Shown here piece by piece: positions 23,584-34,973 of a stretch of 64,000 nucleotides of DNA (position 1 is its first letter; each line of letters begins with the position of its first letter). Source of the stretch: Dysidea avara (taxonomy: Eukaryota > Porifera > Demospongiae > Dictyoceratida > Dysideidae). Both the position numbers and the translations under genes were made by a program. The stretch covers positions 17,992,220 through 18,056,219 of the forward strand of contig NC_089275.1 of the NCBI RefSeq assembly GCF_963678975.1, in the 5' to 3' direction. The notes below the pieces were generated by a model. The model was not told the origin of the DNA, did no database searches, and saw only the letters and a list, made by a program, of their open reading frames with translations.

Positions 23584-24380
23584 AAAAAATAAAATTTTTG
23601 TGATCGCGTGTGGGTGGTTCGATTCGTTTGCTCTACATTTTCTCGACTTGGGGCCTGTTTATTTATTTATTTATTTATTTTCCAAAAATGTGTAGCCTCA
23701 GTTTGAGGATTAACGCACATATGAAACATGCATACAAAATGTTTTACAATATGATTGATTATGGGATTACTGATTGGTAGGGGAAAGTAATAATAATTTC
23801 AGTTGGTATACTTAAAAATTTGTAATGATTGTTGTTGGATATTTTATTACACAGGGGTTTAATATTACACATAAAACCATTGGCAATGAAAATATTGGCT
23901 CACCCCAACAATCCAGGCGCGAACTTTTTAACGAATCCCGGTTATCCAAGGCTAGATCGCTCCTTGGTTGAATACTTCAACTAGTTATACCGTTCGTGAC
24001 GAACGTTTTAAGTAATACAAATAATTTTATAAAAATCACCATCTCAATCCAATAGTCGCATACCCCGGCTGAGCACTCATTATTAGTGACGCGCGCGCTA
24101 TATTGCGTGGGCGAATTGCAATGGAGAAACATTCCGTTCTTGAATGTTTAATTCATCAACTTTTCAATGGCCAATAGGCCTTGTATATCATGCTAATAAC
24201 ACGTTAAACAGTTTTGATCACGTGATCCAACTTTGTGTTTTGTACATGTAATCAAATATATATATTTTTACAAATGGTAATTATAAAAGTTTCAAGTTAG
24301 CTGTTTGCAGTTCTCCAGAATGTAAACCTGTGGAAAAAATGGTCACATTTTAATTGGTGAATTTAAAAAAAATCTTTATC
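23584..24380. other. Non-coding stretch with a (TTTA)n tract
   Basis: A (TTTA)n run lies at about 23,650-23,682, preceded by GGTGGTTCGATTCG, which looks like a tRNA B-box and could mark a SINE relic. The rest is AT-rich without recognisable genes. A CpG-containing patch, GACGCGCGCGCTATATTGCG, lies near 24,090. Confidence 0.3.
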
Positions 24381-24384
24381 GTGC

Positions 24385-24461
24385 ACACACTACACACACG
24401 TACACAATCACACACACACACAATCACACACACACACACAATCACACACACACACACACAA

Positions 24462-24497
<36 letters not shown>

Positions 24498-24657
24498 ACA
24501 CACACACACACAATCACACACACACACACAATCACACACACACACACAATCACACACACACACACAATCACACACACACACACAATCACACACACACACA
24601 ATCACACACACACACAATCACACACACACACACACACACAATCACACACACACACAA

Positions 24658-24733
<76 letters not shown>

Positions 24734-24862
24734 CACACACTACACACACTACACACACTACACACACACACACACACACACACACACTACACACACACAG
24801 AGGCACACACACACTACACACTACACACACTACACTACACACACTACACTACACTACATATT
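24385..24862. repeat. (CA)n microsatellite with regularly spaced ATC interruptions
   Basis: Almost pure ACACAC for ~480 bp. The first 280 bp are punctuated about every 20 bp by CAATCACA, and the 3' part by CTACACA. Long ORFs of alternating Thr and His (plus) or Cys and Val (minus) come from the repeat and are not genes. Confidence 0.95.
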
Positions 24863-24869
24863 CACATAA

Positions 24870-26060
24870 AATAAAACACTACAAGGTATGGTAAGGGTTG
24901 TTTACATTAGTTAATTTTGTGGTGCACCACATAGGGAAATGTGTATCTGCGATCAAGAATTTAATTTAGATTCTAATATCATAAACAGATGGTCAGACTA
25001 CCTTTGTCAACTAGAGATGAACTGACTTTTGGTAAAAAGCGGGGGTAGCCAATGCCTTGGGACTCTTGTATGCTATATATGTGAGAAATCCAATCAAAAA
25101 TACACAAATATTTTAGAAACTAAATCCTAAATCCAAAATCACGTAAAAATAATGGAGAAAGTGAGTTTAACAAACTAGACAATGATCGATCACGAATAGC
25201 TAGAACAAGATGTAGATCAACAACTGTACAGGTAGTTACTAGTTAGCAATCTCACTAAATGCCTTTAAAATACATAAAGATTAGGACTCTTGTACACACC
25301 ATTTGGGTGCTTTGCGTGGGCGTTGGCAACCCCTCTGGTACACCATTTCAGTGTTTTTCGTGGGCGTTGGCTACCCCTCAGGAAAAATAAAAAAATAAGA
25401 GACTATACAGAAGCTGAGCCTGTACAGAAGATGAGCCCTGCACAGCTACGTGGGCTTCTTTGTACAAAGCATACACTCACCTTATTTGCACATTGCCCAA
25501 TCGTTATCATGAACGCTTCCACCTCCCACCGTGCACTAAAGTAATAGAAACATCATTAAATAATATAATCATTAATATTATTATCTTTCAACTCAGTTGA
25601 TGTAATACTGGTTCACCAGTGATTCATCGCTGAAATCACCTCTCATTTCTTGAGTAATCAGTATCCAGCAGTGGATTTAGTCAGATTTTTTGCACAAGTA
25701 CACCTCACAACAACCGAAATTAAGCAATAAACATTTGTACTAATACCACAACTGGTAGGATTTCACCTTATTCTTCACCTTCCATGTGTGCTGAATCTTT
25801 TCTCACCTTCAAATAATGCTCAGTTCATTGAGTTTGACAGCATAGTGACTCGTGATACAGTCAAAAATACTGGAAACCTCCAAATTTCCCATAAGAGGCG
25901 CCCCACTTTTCTAATTAACTGATCACGTGATACCTGCTACAAAGACGTTTTGGGGCTTAAATCAAGGAGATTTAGCGTGCCTTAGGAAATTTTATTGAAA
26001 ATCGTGAGATCAGCAAGCGGTCATGATATGAAGGCTGAAATCGTGTGTCTCACGACCAAA
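24870..26060. other. Non-coding stretch, nothing recognised
   Basis: It contains a short imperfect duplication (CACACCATTTGGGTGCTTTG and CACCATTTCAGTGTTTTTCG, each followed by CGTGGGCGTTGGC) at about 25,295-25,378. There are no recognisable coding exons. Confidence 0.35.
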
Positions 26061-26159
26061 TCGTGAGAGTTGAGAGGTCTGTATAACCCCTCCCTCCTCC
26101 CCGAAAGGAAATCAAAGCAGAGTGCCATCCGGTATGGCAGAAAAACTTTCTGCTTGATA

Positions 26160-26295
26160 TTATACGCATACCAGGTTAGTTACACTCATATGGTACGGAT
26201 TGCTGTACCATACGCGTATGGTTGTACCGCACGCGTATACGCGTATAGTATGTACCATACTGATGCGTATGGTACAAAATACGCATATGGTATAG
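26160..26295. repeat. Cluster of TACGCGTATGGTAC palindromes
   Basis: At least six variants of the near-palindrome GTACCATACGCGTATGGTAC are packed in 135 bp, in both orientations, just before array 2. The cluster can form alternative hairpins. No function can be assigned. Confidence 0.7.
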
Positions 26296-26319
26296 AACAC
26301 AGCTACAAGCAAGTCACTA

Positions 26320-27640
26320 TGTAGAGCTGATCTCTCTACAGGATGACTTTTTCTAGCTGAACTCTCTACAGGGTGATCTGTTCATAGCTGAACTCTCTAC
26401 AGGGTGATTTGTTTCGTGTGCAGCTGAACTCTCTACATGGTGGTTTCTTTGTAACTGAACGCTCTATATGGTGATGTCTTGTAGCTGATCTCTCTACTGG
26501 ATGACTTGTTTCTAGCTGATCTCTCTATAGAGTTATAACTTTCTCTATAGAGTTATAACTTGTTTGTATAGCTGAACTCTTTACAGAGTGGTTTTTTTTG
26601 ATTGGTTGCTGAACTCTCCAGCTACACAGTGACTTGTTTGTACTACAGAGTGACTTGTTTGTAGCTGAACTCTCTACAGAGTGACTTACTTGTAGCTGAA
26701 CATTGTATAAAGTAACTTGTTTGTAGCTGATCTATATGAACTCTCTACTGGGTAGCATTTTTGTAGCTGAACTATCTACACAGTGACTTGTTTGTAGCTG
26801 AATTTTCTACAGAGTGACTTGTTGTAGCTGAAATCTCTACAGGGTGATTTGTTTATAGCTGAATTCTCTTCAATATGACTTATAATGTTCTGAATCTCTA
26901 CAGCGACATATATGTAACTCACCTTGTAGAGAGTTCAACTACAAACAGATCACCCTGCAGATAGTTCAGCTACAAACAAGTCACCCTGTAGAGAGATCAG
27001 CTAGAAGAAGTTACCTTGTAGAGAGTTCAGCTACAAAGAAACCATCATATAAAGAGTTCAGCTGCAAACAAATCATCCCGTAGAGAGTTCAGCTACGAAC
27101 AGATCACCCTGTAGAGAGATCAGCTAGAAGAAGTCACCTTGTAAAGAGTTCAGCTACAAAGAAACCACCATGGAGAGAGTTCAGTTGAACAAATCATTTG
27201 TAGAGAGTTCAGCCAGAAACAAATTCACCCTGTAGAGAGATCAGCTAGAAACAAGTCACCCTGTAGAGAGATCAGCTACAAAGAAACCATCCCGTAGAGA
27301 GTTCAATTACAAACAGATAACCCTATAGAGAGTTCAGCTAGAAACAAGTCACTGTGTAGAGAGATCAGCTAGAAATAAGTCATCCAGAGATCAGCTAGAA
27401 ACAAGTCACCCTGTAGAGAGATCAGCTACAAAAAAAAACAACCTGTAGAGAGTTCAGCTACAATCAAGTTACACTATAGAGAGATCAGCTAGAAACAAAA
27501 GAGAGTTCAGCTGCAAACAAATCACCCTGTAGAGAGTTCAGCTAGAAACAAATCATTCTGTAGAGAGTTCAGCTAGAAACAAATCACCATGAAAAGAGTT
27601 CAGCTACAAACAATGAGAGTTTCAGCTACAGTTCAGTTAT
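26320..27640. repeat. Minisatellite array 2, inverted halfway
   Basis: From 26,320 to about 26,900 the units read TAGCTGAACTCTCTACAG. From about 26,925 onward they read CTGTAGAGAGTTCAGCTA, the opposite strand. The switch occurs around TATATGTAACTCACCTTGTA. The unit is about 31 bp as in arrays 1 and 3. Toward 27,600 the units degrade. Confidence 0.9.
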
Positions 27641-27847
27641 GTGAGAAGTCACCTTGTTAACTACAGTATGTGATAATCATCATTCAATGTTAAATAATTA
27701 TACAAATATTTCATCAGACAAAAGCTATACACACTATTACTTCCTTTGTTCCACAATTCCTGCAGTAAAGAGAAAAAAACAAGTTAAAAGGAAGCATCAA
27801 AGCCATATGGCCAGCTTTGTGGCTTGCAATACAAAAAGAAGTGATAT

Positions 27848-28180
27848 CTAAACCAAAACAGCCAAGCTGTAAAAAAAAAGTGCGGCCCCCAAAAAGGCCA
27901 AGGTGAAAAAAGATGTGAAATCCAAGGTGTCGGCCAAGAAATGGCTATGATGGTAGGCTAATGGCAAAAAGTTTAATTACAAAAATGCAGGTGAATTTGG
28001 TGCCGAATCCTAGTGGAGGAGGCAACACAAATTCACCAGAATTATCGTGATTAAATTTTTTTTCCATTAACCTACCATCACAGCCATTTCTTGGCCGCCA
28101 CCTTGGATTTCACATCTTTTTTCACCTTAGCCTTTTTGGGGGCCGCACTCTTTTTTTACAGCTTGGCTGTTTTGGTTTAG
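27848..28180. mobile_element. Palindromic MITE beside minisatellite array 2
   Basis: Ends ATCTAAACCAAAACAGCCAA and its complement; arms near-perfect and about 150 bp. Immediately upstream lies a hairpin relic, CATCAAAGCCATATGGCCAGC, corresponding to the CCAAAGCYGGCC hairpins at the other two copies, then about 130 bp of shared AT-rich sequence (AATAATTATACAAAT) joining it to the array. Confidence 0.85.
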
Positions 28181-28261
28181 GTAGACAATAATATCAGAGT
28201 ATCAGGGGGTATCCATATATGGTATCCATATACATAATACAAAGAAACAAAAGTGTGCATT

Positions 28262-28515
28262 AGTGGTTTAAGGCTTTGATAGTTCTTGTAACAGCTTGTA
28301 AGACTTCACAACCTTCTACAATGGCCTAAATGGTAAAATTCAACAATGAAACACCACTGAGAGGTGATTGTTTGTTGCATGATCAATTATATCAGACTAT
28401 ATAGCTAGAGTAGCTATATAGCTGCTCAGAGTACTTTCCCCTTTTTAATGGTGTAGATCTTAACTTGGTTGTTCCTCTCCCCTTGTCAGCTCCTGGATCT
28501 GCCCCTGGCATTCTT
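28262..28515 (+). repeat. Partial copy of the CAGGGGCAGATCCAGGA MITE (copy 2)
   Basis: It matches the 3' half of the copy at 61.2-61.65 kb, including AAGACTTCACAACC, AATGGCC and the terminal TCCTGGATCTGCCCCTG. The 5' half is absent. Confidence 0.6.
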
Positions 28516-29261
28516 GGCACATAGGTTAATCATCAAAAATTAGGGATGATAATTCACTTGTCTAAACTATGTAGTATCTTAACAACTGATCAGTTCTTGT
28601 ATTCATCATAATGATGAAAATGGTGCATGCATGGTGGCAATTAAGTAGTAAGTCACTATAAGTAGCTTCCAAAAGTTGATACTTAATATTTTTAGCCAGA
28701 ATGAAGCATTAATATTGCACTTGTATTCAAATACAGTAGTAGTCTTGATGAAGTCACTTATGATCGCTCATGAACAGGATAATTCTTAAAATCAAATTGG
28801 AGGCACCTCTGAGAAATCCTGATTACAGGCTGTCTGTTTGCATTGACGTACAGTTTTAATGTCATAATGACACAATACATTCTTTTTTAAAGAAACTTAC
28901 AATTATAATTAGTTAATAGCTGATTAACAGGCTAGGGTACATATCTATAATGCATGTGTGTGATGTGACATCACTAGTGTGATGGTATAAATCTAAATAA
29001 TATAGGATAAACTGCAAAATATAAGTGTTCTATATATTTCTATGATGAGTTTTATGGGCTGCATTTGGGGGGCGTCCAGGACTTTGGGGGGGTGCCTACT
29101 ATACAGTATGATAATGTACTTTACAGTTGATGGGCCATAAAGTACAGTTCCTACCTAAACCATACTTTTTCACCCATGCAAAGTTCTATAATAAATGAAA
29201 ATAATTTCTATGGCATATTTAAGGTATTCAACCTAAATGTCAGTAAGCGTTTACCTAAGAC
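28516..29261. other. Non-coding stretch, nothing recognised
   Basis: AT-rich sequence with G runs near 29,065-29,095 and no recognisable coding or RNA features. Confidence 0.3.
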
Positions 29262-30700
29262 CTGCAGCAGGGTAAAGCAACTGTTCTTCTATTTTTGGAA
29301 TTGCAAAATTTTCAAGAATCATCCTTGGTGCTGCTTATAGTTGATAGATTCTATTATTGTAAATTATGATTAGCATTACAACAAATGCATACATGTAGCT
29401 CTATGTGGCACAGTTATTATCTGCCAAATATCTAAATCACCAATATTTTCTCCCACCAAAATTTTGTGCCATACAGTATTTCTCTGTTATCATTATTGCT
29501 ATACCCTAGGCTAATAATCAGCCACACCACTTGCTTGATAGTTTAGAAAGAAGAATGATTCAAACACTGATGTCTGTTTATGGACCACTATTTAAGATCT
29601 GATGGATAATATTCCACAGATCTTGGCAAAAATATAATACAGTATGTCATGTAGGTGGAGGAGAACTTCTCTCCAGAGAAATGTGGACTTTGTAAACAAT
29701 CAGTGTTTTATAAGAGAGCTTAAAACATTTGATTGTGGGTTTCAGTTTAGAACTGCAAATGTAGTGTGATTTCCTTTATCCAGATACCTGTGTTCCAGTG
29801 ATCACAAAGACTTGCGTATTATGTCCATTCCGAATCAAAACCAACAGGCTCTCCCTCCCCTGTAAAACTTTCCTCCTAGCTGCATAAGATAAGTCTTACA
29901 ATAATGACTGCCAAGAATGTACTGCACGATCAACTACACATATGTACATATGCGAATGCTTGTGTCATGCTACATTTTTTTTTAGTTTGTTGGCTAGAAA
30001 TTGGACGAGAATAATTGAAGGTCAATTCGCCAAATTCACAAACTTTGCATCATACATTAGCAAGAGTCCATAATAGAGAAGGCTAATCTCTGTTATTAAT
30101 TCTTGACATTAGTTAAACTAATCAGTGTCATCATCGATACACAATGACAGATAATCTGCTTCCATCATTGAAATTAATTTTTTAAGGAAAATGTTTTGGA
30201 CTTTGTGTATACAAGCTATGTGTACACAAATTCTTGGGTGGGCAAGGTTTGCACTTCCTCAAATAAGTATTCATGCTTAAATTTCAAAATTTTAATTCAC
30301 ATACATGTTATAGTTGGTCTATCAGGCACACATTACAACTGTAGCATTGAAGTATAATACTACTGTATGCCACTGACACTGACAAATATGTAATGACGTA
30401 CACTGTACTTAATGATAGTACTTGTGACATGTCAATAGTAAACTATAAGTGGATAATTGTATAGAGTTTTTGACATAATATTTAAGACCTTAAGATTTTA
30501 TTTAGGACACATAGTTGATGTTCTTACACTGGGTGTTACACAGGTACAGTCATCAGGTCAGTGGTGATATTTGATGATAGACTGTTTGAAGGAGAGAGCT
30601 ATGCTGTGTAAGTTTATTGTGCCACCAACTCTGTTTGCTACATATCTTTGTGTGCAAGTTTTGCTATACACAGACATGGCTTTGTAGTGATATAAAATGT
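29262..30700 (+). repeat. Diverged duplicate of BBS2 intron 12/exon 13 region (56.06-57.45 kb)
   Basis: Shared segments lie in the same order and orientation: ACCTGCAGCAGGGTAAAGCA (29,262 and 56,063), GATTGTGGGTTTCAGTTTA (29,732 and 56,709), and ACATAGTTGATGTTCTTACA just before the exon 13 copy. Differences and indels are scattered, so the duplication is old. Confidence 0.75.
30544..30607 (+). pseudogene. Duplicate of BBS2 exon 13, still open with intact splice sites
   Basis: It has the same 64-nt length and phase as the exon at 57,332-57,395. It encodes [20 protein letters not shown], against [20 protein letters not shown] in the gene (three substitutions in this stretch). The acceptor (TTACACAG) and donor (GTAAGT) are intact. 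No partner exons in frame were found nearby and the exon 12 copy at 33.77 kb is frameshifted and lies downstream, so a working paralog is unlikely. Confidence 0.7.
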
Positions 30701-30707
30701 AAGACAT

Positions 30708-31110
30708 TAGAGGTGTACCAAAAATCAGATGGCCTGTTGTCAGTTATCGGCTATATTAACCTTGTTTTTGCATATGTATTGGGTCATAAAGTACAGATAT
30801 ACAAGAACCGTGTATTTTTGGGTGCCTGTGCTCTAGCAATATCCTAGATTTATGTACATGTACACGCAACTGTTGTTAAAGTCTCACACTGTCACTTTAT
30901 AACTGAATCGAGAAGATCTATACTACCATATCGGATCGGCTTTGTTTACTGATAACATATTCTTAAAATGCCATATTGGTTCACCTCTAATGCACATAAT
31001 TATTCGTATGTAGTGGTCAAAATTAGGGGTGTACTGATATACCAATGCATATTCTATTGGTGGCCGATATGGAAATTTTACCAATATCGTTTGGTTACCA
31101 ACCACACAAC
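30708..31110. repeat. hAT-like MITE remnants with AGAGGTGTACC ends
   Basis: The left end ATTAGAGGTGTACC and right end GGTTCACCTCTAAT (about 30,983-30,996) are inverted. A second terminus of similar type, TTAGGGGTGTACTGATATAC, starts near 31,023. TATCGG and CCGATA repeats inside recall the elements at 49.9 and 52.75 kb. No exact target duplication was found. Confidence 0.45.
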
Positions 31111-31757
31111 AATCAATCGTGGTAGTGAGTTATAAAAAGCAGCCTTGCTATGAATGAACCCAGGGGGGATAGGACAAGCCCACGTGAATACGTAATAACA
31201 TTGCACAAGTAATGAAAGTATTTCACGTGAACTGAATAGACCCTGTACAAAAAGTAGAGGAAGGGGATCGACAGGGATTAATACATATTTTAGTTCTACT
31301 TAGTTTGTTGTGTGCAGTGGTGTGATTCACGATTGGAAAAACGCTGCCGTTATGGAGTAATTAGACTTACAACGATGACGATGTGTGGCGATGACGACTT
31401 TCACATCAACAGTAACAGTGGTCATCAATGATTACAATACAATCGTTTATTGTACGATCTATTAATTCAACAAGTAGTATGACTACGTTTAAAATAAATA
31501 TTTTTGTTAGCACTCCATAGTGCACGTGGTCATGTCCTACCCCCTGGAATGAACCAGTAACACAACTTTAAACAACCAGTCATTACTGAAATATGGAGTA
31601 GTGCAGACCAATCTTAGTGGAAGCATGCATTAAAATATTTGTGGGTGCCGGTTGAGGCCACACCACCACAGGCAACCAAGCATTGCCAGTGAGTAAGTAG
31701 ATTTCTAGGAAAACAGGATGGAAAGCAGGAATGGGACAGCGGGAGCAGGAGCAACCT
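31111..31757. other. Non-coding stretch, nothing recognised
   Basis: No coding exon, RNA gene or clear repeat was recognised here. Confidence 0.3.
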
Positions 31758-32672
31758 GCCTGATAAAGGTCATCATATCAATGATTTTGCAGCACAATGC
31801 TTCTTGGTAGCATTGTTGGATCCTTCCACTAAAACATTCTAAACACTCTAATAGAGCAGTCACTTGCACTGAAACACTCTAATAGAGCAGTTACATTAAT
31901 TATCTCACTGGACCTACATTGAAAATCTGTGAATTAATGGACTATAGCTAGCATAGATTAGATATATAGACTAACTAACTCATCAATACTGAATCAAAAA
32001 CATTTTATTTAAAGATTCAACTCTTAAACATGAAGAGGGTTTCAAAGTATTCTAGTTAACTGACAGTGCCTATTACTGCTTTGAAAACTGCTTCTGCTGC
32101 TTCCAGATAAGAAGTTATATTGATAGAGACATCACAACAGTTGCATTCGGTATGTGTCAAGCTGAGGTGGCTTCAATAAGAAGACTTAAGAACAATGTAA
32201 ACAGTCATGAGGAGAGCTGCTTCAGCCTGACAAGCAACTGTTGCATATCCCATCATGTAGCCTCTTATCTGAATACCCTGAGGATGCAGGTACAACTTGC
32301 TGCTTTTATATGGTATATGCAGGCACTGTTAGATGTAAACCTATTCATGTCCAATGGTTGAATCTTTCAAAATGTTTATAGTTTAAGAGAGTTTTCATTT
32401 TCAGTGTTGGTGACTTAACTAGTCCATATAGGCATATGCCTAATCTATGTTCCATCAGTTCACAGACTTTCAATGTGGGTACCTGCAGCTGGTGGGGTAC
32501 GTAGCTATATAGTTAACAAAACATTTTTGACTGCTCTATTAGGGTATTTTACTGCAGATGACTGCTCTATTAGAGTGTTTCAATCATTTTAGAAGAATCC
32601 AACAATGCTGCAGAGAAACATTGTGCTATAAATTCAACCTTTATATTGGCACAATGACCTTTATCAGTCATT
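31758..32672. mobile_element. ~0.9-kb inverted-repeat element with doubled CTCTAATAGAG motifs in each arm
   Basis: The left arm reads TGATAAAGGTCAT, AGCATTGTTGGAT, then two copies of ACTCTAATAGAGCAGT(C/T)A. The right arm is the reverse complement in the same order, two TGACTGCTCTATTAG copies at about 32,528 and 32,559, then ATCCAACAATGCT and ATGACCTTTATCA. Arms are about 140 bp with indels. The interior has a short ORF without similarity. Confidence 0.65.
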
Positions 32673-33159
32673 TTCCATTGGTCGTTTTGGTCCCGTTTTT
32701 CTAGAATTCTACTTACCCTTGCCAGCAATTGTTAGCACTTCGTATTGGAGTGCAAGAATGATGAAATTCTTCAACATGATATATCTTTTTTAATCATCAT
32801 AGCTCCAGGTGGTCCTCACTAATTCAAATTAGACTAAGGCACACATAGTATGCTGTGAAGTTTAGTCGTTAATGAGGTATTTAAAATCAATAGATACCTA
32901 CGTGTAAATCAATAGATACCTACGGGTAGGTATCTAAACTGGTTAGATACCCGTGTCAAAATTTTTTGTCACGTACGTCACTTGTTTTACTGGATTCCAG
33001 TCACAACAGCCATCAGAAATCATCGCTAGAGTGTAAAGAAAGCATCGCTAGATAATAAAGATGATTGTATTCACCGACCTACCTACACAAATTTTCTGAA
33101 ATTTTGCCCATGCAACATAAGATTCAATAGATATGGCCTTCCAGCCGACAAATACCCTA

Positions 33160-33620
33160 AGATTAAAAGTGTGTTCACTGGGCTACTTAGAAAAGGTTAA
33201 ATGAACACTGTAACTACAGTAGCTTAATTGTTATGAAGCAATGAACAGCGACGAATTGCATCTCTGTATTTCATAATTCTTGCCACGTGTTTAATTTTGA
33301 TTGTATTTTACTCATGTGAGTCATATATGGCCTGATAGAAAATTTCACAATGAATCGAATGGAAGTTGTTGCAAGGTGAAAGAAGCAACTACCATCGAGT
33401 TATCAACCATTTTATAAAGGTATGTAAACGGTTAGCATGTTTCCTTATACTGAAAAGTTATTTTCACGGCTAGTTTTGACCTCACCATTTAGTGTTAGGG
33501 TAAAACCCTAGGTATCATTGTAATCTTTGTTACATCACAAGTAGAATGATGTAAATTTCATAGCCACAGGATGAACGCTCCAAAAGGTACAGTGCTTTGT
33601 GCAGGGTATATGTATTTATT
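33160..33620 (-). repeat. Inverted diverged copy of BBS2 intron 9 sequence (50.4-50.8 kb)
   Basis: The reverse complement shares AACCTTCT/AGGTTAAATGAACA, AAATTTTCTATCAG, CACCTTGCAACAA and GGTAAAACCCTAGGTATCA blocks with 50,425-50,800 in the same order. It could be part of the rearranged BBS2 duplication or an ordinary interspersed repeat. Confidence 0.55.
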
Positions 33621-33767
33621 AAGTTTATATCCAGTTTTCTGGATTGTGTGGGTGTAAGGTTTAAACATGGTGTCTGTCTTAGAGAAATTCCACAATATTA
33701 GTGTAAGTGATTTTCACATAAGTATTTAATGTACATCACTACCTACATGTGTGTTTCACATTAACAG

Positions 33768-33880
33768 ATAACAAGTTACAAGGATCCCACACGTTCAAAT
33801 TGACATGTCAGTTACCATGAGTGTCATCCCGGCTGAAACATTGCAAGTGTCAACTTTTGTCAATCATTGTTATAAATTGA
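33768..33880 (+). pseudogene. Broken duplicate of BBS2 exon 12
   Basis: After an intact TTAACAG acceptor the sequence matches the exon at 52,425 over ACAAGTTACAAGGATCCCAC, then ATGAGTGTCATCCC and GCTGAAACA. An insertion within the stretch after CCCACAC shifts the frame, and a TGA follows. The 3' part of the exon is lost. Downstream intron sequence (ATACATTTGATTGTGGTATT at 34,006) also matches 52,559 onward. Confidence 0.75.
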
Positions 33881-34469
33881 TTGTCCTGTGAAAACATTAA
33901 CATAATATAATATATTGTAACTATCGTGATATAAGTTCCATGATCTCCTAATTATCATGATATTAAAATTTTTGTATCATGGTATCACTAAATACAATAC
34001 ATTTGATTGTGGTATTAGTGTAGTGTCCCATAGCCTCATGTGCTATTGACCATAGAGAGTCGAGACTATAACAGTAGTGAGTTAATATTGTATTGTATTA
34101 TGCATATGGGTATGAGTTGTGTGTGTATTAGTTTATGTGTGGTGTATGTATATATTGTGTATATATAAGTGATGTAAATATTTGTACTACATTCTTGTAT
34201 TGTACACTGAACAGTCTCTTATGTGAATAGACAATCTATTCTTTCACTTCAAGTGAGCAGCAGACATGCTTCACCCTCATGCATACTTTTAAGCAGTATA
34301 ATGGACAGAGCACACTGTGGAATAGGCACTTGCGATAATATTGTGCCCTAAATGGCATCTTTTATGTGTGGTATTTGTAGCATACATGATGTGTCACAAT
34401 GAGTTATGTGTGTTACTGATGAGTTTTGTAGCTATGTATGCACTAAGATATTACAGTAACACAGAGAGG

Positions 34470-34900
34470 GTTAACTGTGTACTGTATAATGTAGTTCAGT
34501 TCAGACAATCCAGTGGTCTGATTTTCATTTCCACGAATGTAACATCCTAACTAGACCATGATCATTGTTGAGTTATATCACACTACATTCATTGTACCAT
34601 CATCCACCTCTATTTGTTGCATAATTACCATGCATCGGTAGAATTATCATCATGATCTTGATCACAATATGTAAATGATGAATGAATGTCATCACTGATG
34701 AAAGGATCAGTCAGCAAATCCTAGTTGATATTGGTCCTCAGCTGGTCACATTGCAAATTGTTTATTTTGAAGATGAGATTTTGTTCCATTAGTAACTTGA
34801 TACAGTTGATAGTGTATTCACAGTTCCCAATTTCCATGGCTGGTCAGGTAATTCATAAATCTCCAGAATTCTCCAGTAATATCACCAAACCCATCTTCAT
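34470..34900 (-). pseudogene. Decayed duplicate of the fibrinogen-domain gene at 54.67-55.44 kb
   Basis: Segments GTACTGTATAATGTAGTTCA, CCAGTGGTCTGATTTTCATT and CAATTTCCATGGCTGGTCAG match the 3' half of the fibrinogen-domain gene nested in BBS2. Internal deletions and indels remove any long reading frame, and the signal-peptide end is missing. Confidence 0.7.
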
Positions 34901-34973
34901 ATAGTGCTCCCTTGATTATCAGAACACTTAGTTATCCAAGCAGTAAAAATGACTGCTCTATTAGAGTATTTTG

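Noticed and set aside
24350-24869. 171-residue Thr/His ORF and Cys/Val ORFs
   Set aside because: Translation of a CA microsatellite.
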